Below, in pieces: positions 1-10,423 of a DNA stretch of 64,000 nucleotides; position 1 is the stretch's first letter; each line of letters begins with the position of its first letter. The stretch spans positions 75,730,041 to 75,794,040 of the forward strand of contig CM077598.1 in the NCBI GenBank assembly GCA_039654915.1, in the 5' to 3' direction. A program made the translations under genes and the position numbers. The DNA is from Aquilaria yunnanensis. Lineage: Eukaryota > Streptophyta > Magnoliopsida > Malvales > Thymelaeaceae. The notes under the pieces were generated by a model. That model made no database searches and was not told the DNA's origin. It saw only the letters and a program-made list of their open reading frames with translations.

Positions 1-1512
1 TGCCTGTGCGATTGCTCCATTGTTATCACAATAGAGCTCTATCGGGTCAACAATGCTTGGAACCACTCCAAGTTCAGTGATGAACTTCTTGATCCAAACT
101 GCCTCCTTCGCAGCATCAGAGGCGGCAATGTACTCAGATTCTGTTGTAGAGTCAGCTACTGTCTCTTGCTTTGAACTCTTCCAGCTTACAGCACCACCAC
201 CAATACAAAACACATAACCAGATTGTGATCTAAAATCATCCTTATCGGATTGGAAGCTTGCATCGGTGTAACCCCTTACAACGAGCTCATCTTCACCTCC
301 AAAGACCAAGAATGCATCCTTAGTCCTTCGTAAGTACTTAAGGATGTTCTTAACAGCTGTCCAGTGACTTTCACCAGGGTTCGATTGGTACCTACTCGTC
401 ATGCTCAAAGCATATGAGACATCGGGACGAGTACATATCATGGCATACATGATAGATCCAATTGCTGAGGCATATGGAATCTTACTCATGCGCTCTCTCT
501 CCTTGGTTGTACTCGGACACTGAGATCTAGAAAGAGTGATACCATGTGACATGGGCAAGAATCCTTTCTTGGAATCTTGCATGCTAAACCTCTTTAGCAC
601 CTTGTCAATATATGTACTTTGACTTAGGCCAAGAAGCTTTCTAGATCTATCTCTATAGATCTTGATGCCTAACACATAGGCTGCTTCACCCAGGTCCTTC
701 ATAGAGAAACATTTCCTTAGCCAAGTCTTCACAGACTGTAGCTCAGGAATGTCATTCCCGATGAGTAGTATGTCATCTACATACAACACCAAGAAGACAA
801 TAGCGCTCCCACTAACCTTCTTGTAGACACAAGGTTCATCTTCATTTTTGATAAAACCAAACTCTTTGATTGCATCATCAAAACAAAGATTCCAACTTCG
901 AGAAGCTTGCTTCAGTCCATAAATGGACCTTTGCAATTTGCACACTTTATTGGCATTCCCAGGAGTGACAAAACCCTCAGGCTGTGTCATGTACACATCC
1001 TCAAGTAGCTTTCCATTTAGGAATGCAGTTTTGACATCCATTTGCCATATCCCATAATCATAGTGTGCAGCAATAGCAAACAAAATTCGGATGGATTTAA
1101 GCATAGCAACTGGTGAAAAAGTTTCATCATAGTCAATACCATGAATTTGCTTGAAACCTTTTGCAACCAATCTTCCCTTAAAGGTAATCACATTACCATC
1201 CATGTCAGTTTTCTTCTTGAAAACCCATTTGCACCCTATAGGTTTTACCCCTTCAGGTGGGTCAACCAAAGTCCATACTTGGTTTTCATACATGGATTCC
1301 ATCTCGGATTTCATGGCCATTAGCCACTTCTCAGAGTCAGGCCCCGACATAGCTTGTTGGTAGGTTGTGGGCTCATCTTGATCCATGAGCATCACATTAC
1401 CGGTGTGAGTCACGAGAAATCCATATCTCTCGGGCTCACGCCGAATCCTACCAGTCCTACGTGGGCTTTGTGCTACAGGAATAGACTCTTGAACCACAAC
1501 ATCTTGTGGTGT
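1..1512 (-). pseudogene. Co1 copia reverse transcriptase and RNase H segment of pol (runs off window)
   Basis: Read on the minus strand this is the second half of a Ty1/copia polyprotein. It starts just after an in-frame TAG at 1513-1515 and stays open to the window edge. The RT part contains [40 protein letters not shown] and the catalytic [10 protein letters not shown] (YVDD at 772-783). The RNase H part contains [29 protein letters not shown] and [10 protein letters not shown]. These convert genomic RNA to cDNA in the virus-like particle. I see no stop or frameshift inside the segment itself; the lesion is the upstream TAG that cuts it off from integrase. The 3' LTR lies outside the window. 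Copia identity is certain from the Gag-PR-IN-RT-RH order; I do not assign a sub-lineage. Confidence 0.9.
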
Positions 1513-2808
1513 CTATTCAGGTTCCATTTCAGGTTCAATGTCTCCTTGTTGTTCTTGAATTTCTTCAAGTTCTACTTTCCTCCCACTAGTTCCTTTAGAG
1601 ATAAACTCTTTCTCCAAAAAGACACCAGTTCGAGCAACAAACACTTTTTGCTCAGAGGGATTGTAGAAATAGTAACCCTTTGTTTCTTTGGGATACCCAA
1701 CAAAAAGACATTTTTGAGATTTGGGCCCTAGTTTGTTAGAGGATTGACGTTTTACATAAGCGTCACAGCCCCAAATCTTCATAAAAGACAAATTAGGACA
1801 CCTCCCACTCCATATCTCATATGGTGTCTTTTGAACCGATTTAGATGGAACTCGGTTTAGTGTAAAAGCGGCTGTCTCTAGAGCATGTCCCCAAAAGGAG
1901 TTTGGAAGGTCAGCTTGACTCATCATGGAGCGAACCATGTCTAACAGAGTTCGATTTCTCCTTTCAGAAACACCATTCCATTGAGGTGTACCTGGTGGAG
2001 TGAGTTGTGATACTATACCACACTCCTTCAGATAGTCAAGGAATTCTCGATCCAAGTACTCTCCACCTCGATCTGATCGAAGCACTTTGATACGCTTCCC
2101 GAGTTGATTCTCTACTTCATTCTTGAATTCTTTGAACTTTTCAAAGGATTCTGACTTGTGTCTCATAAGATACACATAGCCATATCTGCTGAAGTCATCA
2201 GTGAAAGTAATGAAGTATTGGGAACCTCCTCTAGCTTGTGTAGACATAGGGCCACATACATCACTATGTATGAGTCCTAGTAAGTCATTAGCCCTTTCAC
2301 TTTGCCCTGTGAATGGGGCTTTGGCCATCTTGCCCAACAAACATGACTCACATGTCTCATATGATTCAAAATCAAATGAGTCCAAGAGTCCATCCTTATG
2401 GAGCTTGGATATGCGGGTCTCATTTATATGGCCCAAGCGACAGTGCCAGAGATAGGTCAAGTTTGAATCATTTAATCTGACCTTCTTGGTATTCACATTA
2501 TAGATTGGATCTTCAAGGTCTAGAACATACAACCCATTGCTAAGTTGAGCACTACCATAAAAGATTTCATTCAAATAAATAGAACAACATTTGTCCTTTA
2601 TTATAAATGAAAAACCTTTCTTGTCCAAACAAGAAACAGAAATCAAATTTCTACTAATAGTAGGCACAAAGTAGCAGTTGTCTAATTCTAAAACTAATCC
2701 ACTAGGTAAAGTGAGAACATAAGTCCCTACGGCTAAGGCAGCAACCCTTGCTCCATTTCCAACACGTAGGTCCACTTCACCTCGGGCCAATCTTCTACTT
2801 CTACTTAG
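1513..2808 (-). pseudogene. Co1 copia GAG-pre-integrase and integrase segment
   Basis: Minus-strand frame bounded by two in-frame TAG codons (2809-2811 upstream, 1513-1515 downstream). It starts with LARGEVDLRVGNGA, the end of protease, followed by the GAG-pre-integrase region. The HHCC zinc-binding segment follows (WHCRLGHINE ... CESCLLGK). The catalytic core shows HSDVCGP and FTDDFSRYGY, then RSDRGGEY, then NGVSERRNRTLLD, which carry the D, D and E of copia integrase. Integrase inserts the cDNA into host DNA. The acidic tail EEIQEQQGDIEPEMEPE precedes the stop. With two stops, a full polyprotein would need readthrough, so I call it a pseudogene segment. Confidence 0.9.
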
Positions 2809-2811
2809 ATC

Positions 2812-3744
2812 CTACACATTTGCACAAATGTGAGATCCACATCCAGTATCCAATACCCAAGATGAGGAAGTAGAAAAGTTAGCCTCTATAACAAAAATAC
2901 CTGAAGTGGAAGTCTTACTTCCCTTTTCCTTAGCAAGTTCTTCAAGATAGAGCTTACAGTTGCGCTTCCGGTGTCCAAGTTGCTTACAATGGAAGCACTC
3001 CCCTTCCTTTGCCACACCACCCTTTGGTTTCAGTGCAGCTGAAGAAGAACTAGCATTGGACTTTCCATTAGCTTTATCCTTATTCTTGTTGGCTTTTCCC
3101 TTTCCCTTGCCCTTTTGAACCATCAAAATGGGCTTAGCCTTCTTAAGGTTTTGCTCAGCAGTTCTCAACATGTTGAGCAATTCAGGGAGGGACTTGTCAA
3201 GGTCGTTCATGTTATAGTTCATGACGAACTGACTGTAGCTTTCAGGCAACGATTGCAAGACTACATCGATAGCCAACTCTTTCTGAAGAGCAAATCCCAA
3301 ATTCTCAAGATTCTCAATGTACCCAATCATCTTGAGCACATGAGGACCCACGGGACTTCCCTCAGACATCTTGCACTGAAACAATGCCTTAGAGGTCTCA
3401 AACCTCTCATGCCTAGCTTGCTCTTGGAAAAGCATTTTGAGATGTTCGATCATATCGAACGCCCCCATGTTCTCATGTTGCTTCTGAAGCTCAGATTCCA
3501 TGGTAATAAGCATGAGGCATGCAACATCCAAAGCATCATCAGAATGCCTCTTGTGAGCATCCCTTTCAGATCTTGGAGCAGTGGCAGCAGGCTCATTCGG
3601 AATGGGCTGCTCTAGGACATATGCCTTTCTCTCTTGTTTGAGGACTATCCTCAAGTTTCGGTACCATTTGAGAAAGTTGGTCCCATTAAGTTTTTCCTTC
3701 TCAAGGATCGATCGCAACGAAAGTGTCGATGTGTTTTGTGCCAT
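2812..3744 (-). pseudogene. Co1 copia Gag and start of protease
   Basis: Minus-strand frame of 310 residues from ATG at 3742-3744. The N-terminal MAQNTSTLSLRSILEKEKLN and NFLKWYRNLRIVL are typical of plant copia Gag (UBN2-like). Near residue 250 lies a CCHC zinc knuckle, CFHCKQLGHRKRNC, after a Lys-rich stretch. The frame enters protease at WVLDTGCGSHICANV, with the DTG catalytic triplet, and stops at TAG 2809-2811. The frame continues directly past this TAG into LARGEVDLRVG, so it looks like a point nonsense mutation (CAG to TAG would fit) and not a natural Gag terminator. Gag packages the element RNA; protease matures the polyprotein. Confidence 0.88.
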
Positions 3745-5230
3745 GGTTATCTACAACAGTAAATATGCAGTGTAAGAGTCATGTATTTTAATTCATTTAA
3801 TAAGGTCTTTTATTAAACGATACTCCCACTATTTTCCTCAAAATAATAACCCTCGATATTATTTCGGAACACCTCGGCGCTAAGGTATTCTAGTGGGCCA
3901 AGATCCATATTTGACCACAACCTGAGTCAGCTTTGGCTTTTCTCTCAAGTTATAGCTATTTAGGTAGGCAACTCCTTGCCAATTGCATCTTATGCAACTC
4001 TTGGATAGTTGGGTGAACAACACTTGTCCAAGCTCATCTCATGAACTTAAGCCCAACACTATGCCTCTAAGTCCCTAATTCTATTAGGATGACTTAGTTA
4101 AGTCAAACCCAAAGTTAGCAGTTTGGATATCACTATTATCCCATCGCGCCTTACCAAGATGAACATAGGTACTTTGCTTTGGCAAACCCACCTAATGTTG
4201 ATCAAAGTCTTGACGAGTGCCAACATTTGGAAGGCATCACATTTAATGACTTAATATTTGTTTGAGGGATTTTATCTTTTGATCTCACCAATTTGTTATC
4301 TCCGGTTGTTTTATACATGCATCACATACAAATATAAAACATGCATCTCATGCTTACAAGAAATAAACGTGACATGGTTATAGCCCAAACTATGCGATAT
4401 TATCAAGCCAATGAGAATATCATAAAAGCCTAAGAAAAGAAAAGAGTCTTTACAAGCTCCTTCTCTTCCTTTCTTGGCTGCCCTTTTGTTGTCACCTCCT
4501 TGGACATACCTCCTTGCATGAGCCCATAATGCACCATTACATCAATAATAGAAACCTCGAGTTACATTCGAGGGGAGTAAGGTGAGAAGAGAATGTACAA
4601 TGAGAGTGATAAGAAAAGGCACGACTCGCAGGCCGTATTTACAAGTACAACCAATCAAGGGCTATAACCATGCACCATGCTTCAAACACTAATCAGCATA
4701 TCATGTCAAATCTCATTCAACAAAGATGCATGCCAATTTTCGCGTGTTGATTAACCAGTTTTTATTTATGTGGCGCTTCGCATACGGCGGTCCCGCTGGC
4801 CGGTCAGCGGACGGGGTCAAGGGGAGCCACCCTTGCGGGGGGCGTGGGGGGCAGCGCCCCCCGGCGCAAAAAATTGTCTTACAATTGCTTAGCCCGAAAT
4901 CTTGTATTTCGAGAAAGTAGGCACCCGAGACTCCTCCATTCGAGCCACCAAAAATACCTTACTTTCGGTGCCCGAACAGGCCGAATCCGAACAAACCTAG
5001 GGTTTTTGCAACTATTGCAAAAATCCTAATCCATATAGGTATCTCATACCTATCAATTTCGGTTAATCTCATTAACCAATTTGTGTCGTTTCTTCATATA
5101 TCTCATATGTTCATTACGAATTCCGGTTTCATGCATCATGAATTAATCTAATTAATCATGGCCGAAAACCAATCGAAGACATAGCATCATGCGATTCAAC
5201 ACTCAATCCCGATTTAGGGTTTCACCAGTA
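3745..5230 (-). other. Co1 5' leader between PBS and gag (non-coding)
   Basis: About 1.5 kb between the primer site and the gag ATG, with no credible coding frame. It is AT-rich except for a short GC-rich block at about 4785-4870 (see the hairpin entry). This should be the untranslated leader of the genomic RNA, where packaging and dimerisation signals normally lie. No matching leader is available from Co2, which is truncated before this point. Confidence 0.7.
4813..4862. repeat. G-run cluster and perfect hairpin in the Co1 leader
   Basis: Four runs of 4 to 6 G lie within about 40 bases on the plus strand. The last run forms the left arm of a perfect hairpin, GGGGGGC-AGC-GCCCCCC, at 4846-4862. 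In the element RNA (minus strand) the runs are C runs. The surrounding leader is AT-rich, so the block stands out in composition. The function is unknown. Confidence 0.7.
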
Positions 5231-5242
5231 GCTCTGATACCA
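5231..5242 (-). promoter_or_regulatory. Co1 primer binding site (initiator Met tRNA)
   Basis: On the minus strand this reads TGGTATCAGAGC, the standard copia PBS complementary to the 3' end of plant initiator methionine tRNA. It sits one base from the inner end of the LTR, which fixes the LTR edge at 5244 and the element orientation. Confidence 0.95.
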
Positions 5243-5243
5243 C

Positions 5244-6659
5244 TGTTGGGTTTCGGGAGCCAAACAGCGCAGCGGAATTTAACCGAAACCCTCCAGGATC
5301 CAAGTGAAACGGGGTAAACCGGGTGTTCGAAAATTTCATACCTAATTTTCGGTTGAGATCTCTCACTCAACTGTAGAGTCGAATCACAAAACCTGAACAG
5401 TTGACGTGTTCAGGCTCTCTATGGTATCCACACGAGCCTCTCGGGATCACCACGCTTCCACCACGTCCCAGCAGATGCGTTTCTCTTGCGCTCGCAGTGC
5501 TAGCTTGCGTCCTCCAAGGAATTGCAAGAGAAGAGTGCGGCTGTCCTTTTGGGAGGCTAGGGCAAGGAGACCTGCGAATTTCTCACTTAAAAGTTGTATT
5601 TATAGTGAGACTCAACTTCCAGGCCTAATGGGTTTCAAAGCCCTAATCCAATTAGGATTTAATTTCGGGCTTAATAATGGCTCAACTCATTGGCCCATTA
5701 TTAATACGAAATTAAAGTGAAACCATAACCCAAATAATTAGCCCATGCACTCTAATGATCCAAATAGCTCTACGTGTGCGACCCAATAGGCTCTTGCCAT
5801 GTTGGCAATGATCATAAATCAGATTTATGATCATAAGCAATGAGCGGTGTCTAGCAACACATCATTGCTACCCAAGTGACAAGATTGTCGGTGAATCGAC
5901 TAAACCTTTATGATCATCACCGATATATGCCATTGTCCCTTTGTCCAAGATATCAAGACTAAGCACGAGACATGGAATGTGTCACTCTCGTATAGCCTAA
6001 TCTTTGGTTTCTTGATTACCGAGTAGACTAACTTAAACTGATGACATTGATATCATATATCAACTCATCGGAGCGTGGCCATGCATTTTCAAAGTCTCAC
6101 TCTATCAAGGGGCCCAAAGATATCACTCCCGTTACATAGGAGGGACAAATCCCATCTTGATCATACAAATCCCTCCGCATGATATGTGACATACCCAATG
6201 ACCTCCTTCAAGTTCACTCAGTTACGAGCAACAAAGGAAAGTATCAAAGTATGTGACTCACGTGTAGGGAACCTTGATGATCTTAGGTCGAAGGACTAGA
6301 TATACATTGATCACTATGAGAATCACTTATGACACTCATATAACGATCCATGAAGTGTTCTCATGGTGGGTCGGTCCAGTACACAAGTTCTCCAACTTGT
6401 ACCCATATGTAGACTACATATCTCATATTAGTCTCCACATATGCTAGTCATTATGTATTATTGCAACCCGCTCCACAATAATACTGGACTAGGGACATTT
6501 AAGAATATCATTATTCTAGGGTTACAATTATGTTTATTACGTTACGCAGAAACAAAACAACAAACATAATTGCTGGATTAATGCCTCAATAAAATATCAT
6601 GACTCAATTTGCAAAAATACAATCATCTCATGATTGGCTTTTTGGGCACAACACTAACA
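5244..6659 (-). mobile_element. Co1 5' LTR (Ty1/copia, 1416 bp)
   Basis: Starts TGTTGGGTTTCGGG and ends GGGCACAACACTAACA on the plus strand; read as the element it is TGTTAG...CCAACA. It has the same length as the solo LTR at 9003-10418 and is almost identical to it. The inner edge abuts the PBS and the outer edge abuts gypsy element E gag at 6660. The 3' LTR is beyond the left window edge, so the TSD cannot be checked; the expected duplicate is AACGA. The small frames near 5401-5720 are LTR sequence, not genes. Confidence 0.95.
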
Positions 6660-7868
6660 AACGAGGTTGGCTGTTCTATCCTTCGGGGTGCATGTGCTCA
6701 GACTTTGGCCCCCCCATCCTAAGCTCCTCAGCCGTCATGTGTTGTTCCGCCATTCAGTAGAATTCTCTGAGGGTGTCCAAGGGCTCTTTAGAGAACTCGT
6801 AGAAGAGTTGTGAGTCTCTCCGAAGTCCCCTTATCATGGCGAGGATGTGTATTTCAGGATGAAAGTCCGGCACACTCAGGGCTTTACGATTGAACATTTC
6901 AACATAGTCGTGAATGGTCTCCCCATTCCTTTGCGCTAGGTTGAACAACTAAGCAAGCATCTTCACCGTCGGCCTACTGTCGATGAACTGCTGCATGAAC
7001 ACCATGGACAGCTTTTGGAAACTCATTATAGTTCCAAGGGCGAGGGAGTTATACCACGTGGTTGCCGGGCCTGAGAGGGTGACCTCAAAGCACTTACAAA
7101 GGGTAGCATCATCGACACCATGTAGCACCATACTACGCCCGTACTTGGTTAGGTGGGCTTAAGGGTTACTACGCCCATCATAGGTTTCCAAGCAAGGCAC
7201 CTAAAAATTGCTTGGCATTGGTGCTTCCACTACCGTTCGGATGAAGGGTGACTTTTCTCCAGTGAAGGTCTCAGATAACCATGACCAGACAGGCTTTCAG
7301 GCGATCTGCCTCTCCATTTTTTCTAACCTCTCTAGGATCTTTTCCATGAGGATGGTGGTGTTGGGCTCTTCTCGCTACTTGAAGGCTTTCGGCAATGGAG
7401 AACAATGCCTCCTTTTCGGGGAGTAACTTCGGCGGCGATTGATCCCATTTCTCTAGTACATTAGCCTTTGGGGGGTACATCCTCCATTGAGGACTCATCA
7501 CGGAAGTCCCCACTCGTTGAACTCCGGTAAGTGGACTTCGGGCTTCTCTCCCGACGGGGAGTTGGTGAAGAGGCCTTTTGGCCTGAAGGTGGTTATGACC
7601 ACCTTTGGTCCAATTGTTGCGTCATTTCAGCCACAACAGAGCACTGAAAATCATGTAGGAAGCTCATCGTGATCATTAGCGGATGTTCATCCTCAGGCGA
7701 AGAAGTCCCTATGGTGGGTTGTTCGGTCGCCGGTTGATTCTCCGATGCGGATGGGGACTTTGGGAGTCCCTTATCCTTAGAACGCCAAGTCTCAATGACG
7801 GCTACCTGAGGGTGAATTCCCATAGATGACGTGAAATGATGCCCATCGGCATCTTTGTTGTACGACAT
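6660..7868 (-). pseudogene. Element E (Ty3/gypsy Tat-type) gag, broken and truncated
   Basis: Minus-strand pieces match the Gag of element A. The N-terminus is MSYNKDADGHH...IETWRSKDKGLPKSPS and MSFLHDFQCSVVAEMTQQLDQRW (7868 down to about 7593). The capsid core follows in other frames: VDDATLCKCFEVTLSGPATTWYNSLALGTI, then QRNGETIHDYVEMFNRKALSVPDF and RGLRRDSQLFYEFSKEP. Several stops and frameshifts separate them. The element is cut at 6660 by insertion of Co1, so its pol lies outside the window. The likely start at 7866-7868 lies within the LTR, as in elements A to D. Confidence 0.85.
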
Positions 7869-8674
7869 GGTAAGCCGGAGAGAGACTTCTGGTGTTGAGA
7901 GACTAGTAGAAGAGACTTCCATCATGAGATTGCCTGAAATGCTCAAAAGAACAGGGGTTTAGGAGGTTCCCGGAGCGTGTTTCCATGGGAGGAGCCTCCG
8001 ATGCCCAAGTCAGTATCTGGCAAGTGAAGAGTAGTGAATAGAGAGTAAAGAGTAGAGTTCTCTTGAGAGTTCTACCTCTGTCCTTACCAAGGTCGTTTCC
8101 CCAAATATTTATAAGAGGACATTGGGAGAAGTTTGTTTGACATAGCCCACTTAGATCATGACACGTGTTTGGCCAGATGTGGTCCGTACCTTCGGGAATG
8201 GGGATCTCCAGCTGGCCATAGGTTGTTCTGGCCAGAAGTTAGGGCCGGGGGAGGCCTATGTGTTAGGGGCGTGTACGAGGTCTCTGTGTCAGAGGCTCCT
8301 TAACCATTTTTTTCATGTTCACAAGACCCCTTCGGTGAAAAAGACCTCTTCGGGATATGAGAGCTTCTGGCCAAGGTTGCTCCAGTCACTCGGAAGGCCC
8401 CTCGGAACAGAGGATCCCCTTTGAAGGATGTTTTCCCCTGCCAAGGATGGTGAGTCTACTCGTGCCGAAGTTGGTCAGGTCATCTTACCGATGGTGGTAG
8501 TGTACCATATTCCTGAGGTCAGTCCCATTATTCCTTGATGGTGATGGTGGATAACCGAGGTAAGGGGGTCAAGGACTACTGACCCTCTTTTCTCGAGGTT
8601 GGTGCTCACATTTTCCAGGGGCAGTGCTTCATCAGAGCTTGGGAGTTTGGAGGGTAATAGCCCTTTGGCTATCA
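7837..8674 (-). mobile_element. Element E 5' LTR (Ty3/gypsy, 838 bp)
   Basis: Plus-strand edges are TGATGCCC at 7837 and GGCTATCA at 8674; in element orientation it starts TGATAGCC and ends GGGCATCA. A degenerate PBS lies just inside (about 7818-7834), recognisable by TCTATGGGAA next to a corrupted TGGCGCC. It has a minus-strand TATA box (8106-8113) and a G-box CACGTG at 8162-8167, the layout seen in LTRs A, B and D. The flank at 8675 is TCTTG; the partner TSD is off window. Confidence 0.85.
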
Positions 8675-9002
8675 TCTTGTTTGGCTGCTTGTACACAATT
8701 GATTTTGTGTAGTTAATTCCACTAAATTGATTTGAATGCTTTGACAGTTTTGATATTTGTTTTTATTAAATTATTCCATGGCAATGTTTTAAGTATTGTT
8801 TCTTTATTTTATTGATTAGTCAAAGCATAAACTCATGCATGATTGCATAGTAGGATCAAATAACTAGAAGCATAAAGGTTTTAACTAGTGCGCACATAAT
8901 CAATTAGCCAATTGCGACTAGCGTGGGACAAGTTCCCATAGGCTTCCTAGGCAGGCTCACAGGGGGTCATGTCAGTAAACTTGTTGGTCGCCTAGTACTA
9001 AT
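8675..9002. repeat. Old repeat segment, inverted relative to 44495-44800
   Basis: Non-coding and AT-rich. Its reverse complement aligns over about 300 bp with 44495-44800, including the shared blocks CCTAGGAAGCCTATGGGAAC, CACTAGTTAAAACCTTTATG and ACATTGCCATGGAA. It is therefore one copy of a dispersed repeat, probably an LTR or internal non-coding part of an unclassified element. The copia solo LTR is inserted at its right edge. Confidence 0.65.
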
Positions 9003-10418
9003 TGTTGGGTTTCGGGAGCCAAACAGCGCAGCGGAATTTAACCGAAACCCTCCAGGGTCCAAGTGAAACAGGGTAAACCGGGTGTTCAAAAATTTCATAC
9101 CTAATTTTCGGTTGAGATCTCTCACTCAACTGTAGAGTCGAATCACAAAACCTGAACAGTTGACGTGTTCAGGCTCTCTATGGTATCCACACGAGCCTCT
9201 CGGGATCACCACGCTTCCACCACGTCCCGGGAGATGCGTTTCTCTTGCGCTCGCAGTGCTAGCTTGCGTCCTCCAAGGAATTGCAAGAGAAGAGTGCGGC
9301 TGTCCTTTTGGGAGGCTAGGGCAAGGAGACCTGCGAATTTCTCACTTAAAAGTTGTATTTATAGTGAGACTCAACTTCCAGGCCTAATGGGTTTCAAAGC
9401 CCTAATCCAATTAGGATTTAATTTCGGGCTTAATAATGGCTCAACTCCTTGGCCCATTATTAATACGAAATTAAAGTGAAACCATAACCCAAATAATTAG
9501 CCCATGCACTCTAATGATCCAAATAGCTCTACGTGTGCGACCCAATAGGCTCTTGCCATGTTGGCAATGATCATAAATCAGATTTATGATCATAAGCAAT
9601 GAGCGGTGTCTAGCAACACATCATTACTACCCAAGTGACAAGATTGTCGGTGAATCGACTAAACCTTTATGATCATCACCGATATATGCCATTGTCCCTT
9701 TGTCCAAGATATCAAGACTAAGCACGAGACATGGAATGTGTCACTCTCGTATAGCCCAATCTTTGGTTTCTTGATTACCGAGTAGACTAACTTAAACTGA
9801 TGACATTGATATCATATATCAACTCATCGGAGCATGGCCATGCATTTTCTAAGTCTCACTCTATCAAGGGGCCCAAAGATATCACTCCCGTTACATAGGA
9901 GGGACAAATCCTATCTTGATCATACAAATCCCTCCGCATGATATGTGACATACCCAATGACCTCCTTCAAGTTCACTCAGTTACGAGCAACAAAGGAAAG
10001 TATCAAAGTATGTGACTCACATGTAGGGAACCTTGATGATCTTAGGTCGAAGGACTACATATACTATGATCACTATGAGAATCACTTATGACACTCATAT
10101 AACGATCCATGAAGTGTTCTCATGGTGGGTCGGTCCAGTACACAAGTTCTCCAACTTGTACCCATATGTAGACTACATATCTCATATTAGTCTCCACATA
10201 TGCTAGTCATTATGTATTATTGCAACCCGCTCCACAATAATACTATACTAGGGACGTTTAAGAATATCATTATTCTAGGGTTACAATTATGTTTATTACG
10301 TTACGCAGAAACAAAACAACAAACAAAATTGCTGGATTAATGCCTCAATAAAATATCATGACTCAATTTGCAAAAATACAATCATCTCATGACTGGCTTT
10401 TTGGGCACAACACTAACA
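9003..10418 (-). mobile_element. Solo LTR of the Co1/Co2 copia family
   Basis: Complete 1416-bp LTR, same edges and length as the Co1 LTR and differing by only a few percent. It is flanked by the perfect 5-bp target duplication CTAAT (8998-9002 and 10419-10423). No internal region or PBS is present. This is the classic product of LTR-LTR unequal recombination after insertion, and the low divergence indicates a recent insertion. Confidence 0.96.
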
Positions 10419-10423
10419 CTAAT

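Noticed and set aside
5401..5720. Frames of 75 and 104 residues, repeated near 9160-9479 and 58951-59201
   Set aside because: They recur only because the copia LTR recurs; they overlap each other in two frames and show no protein motif.
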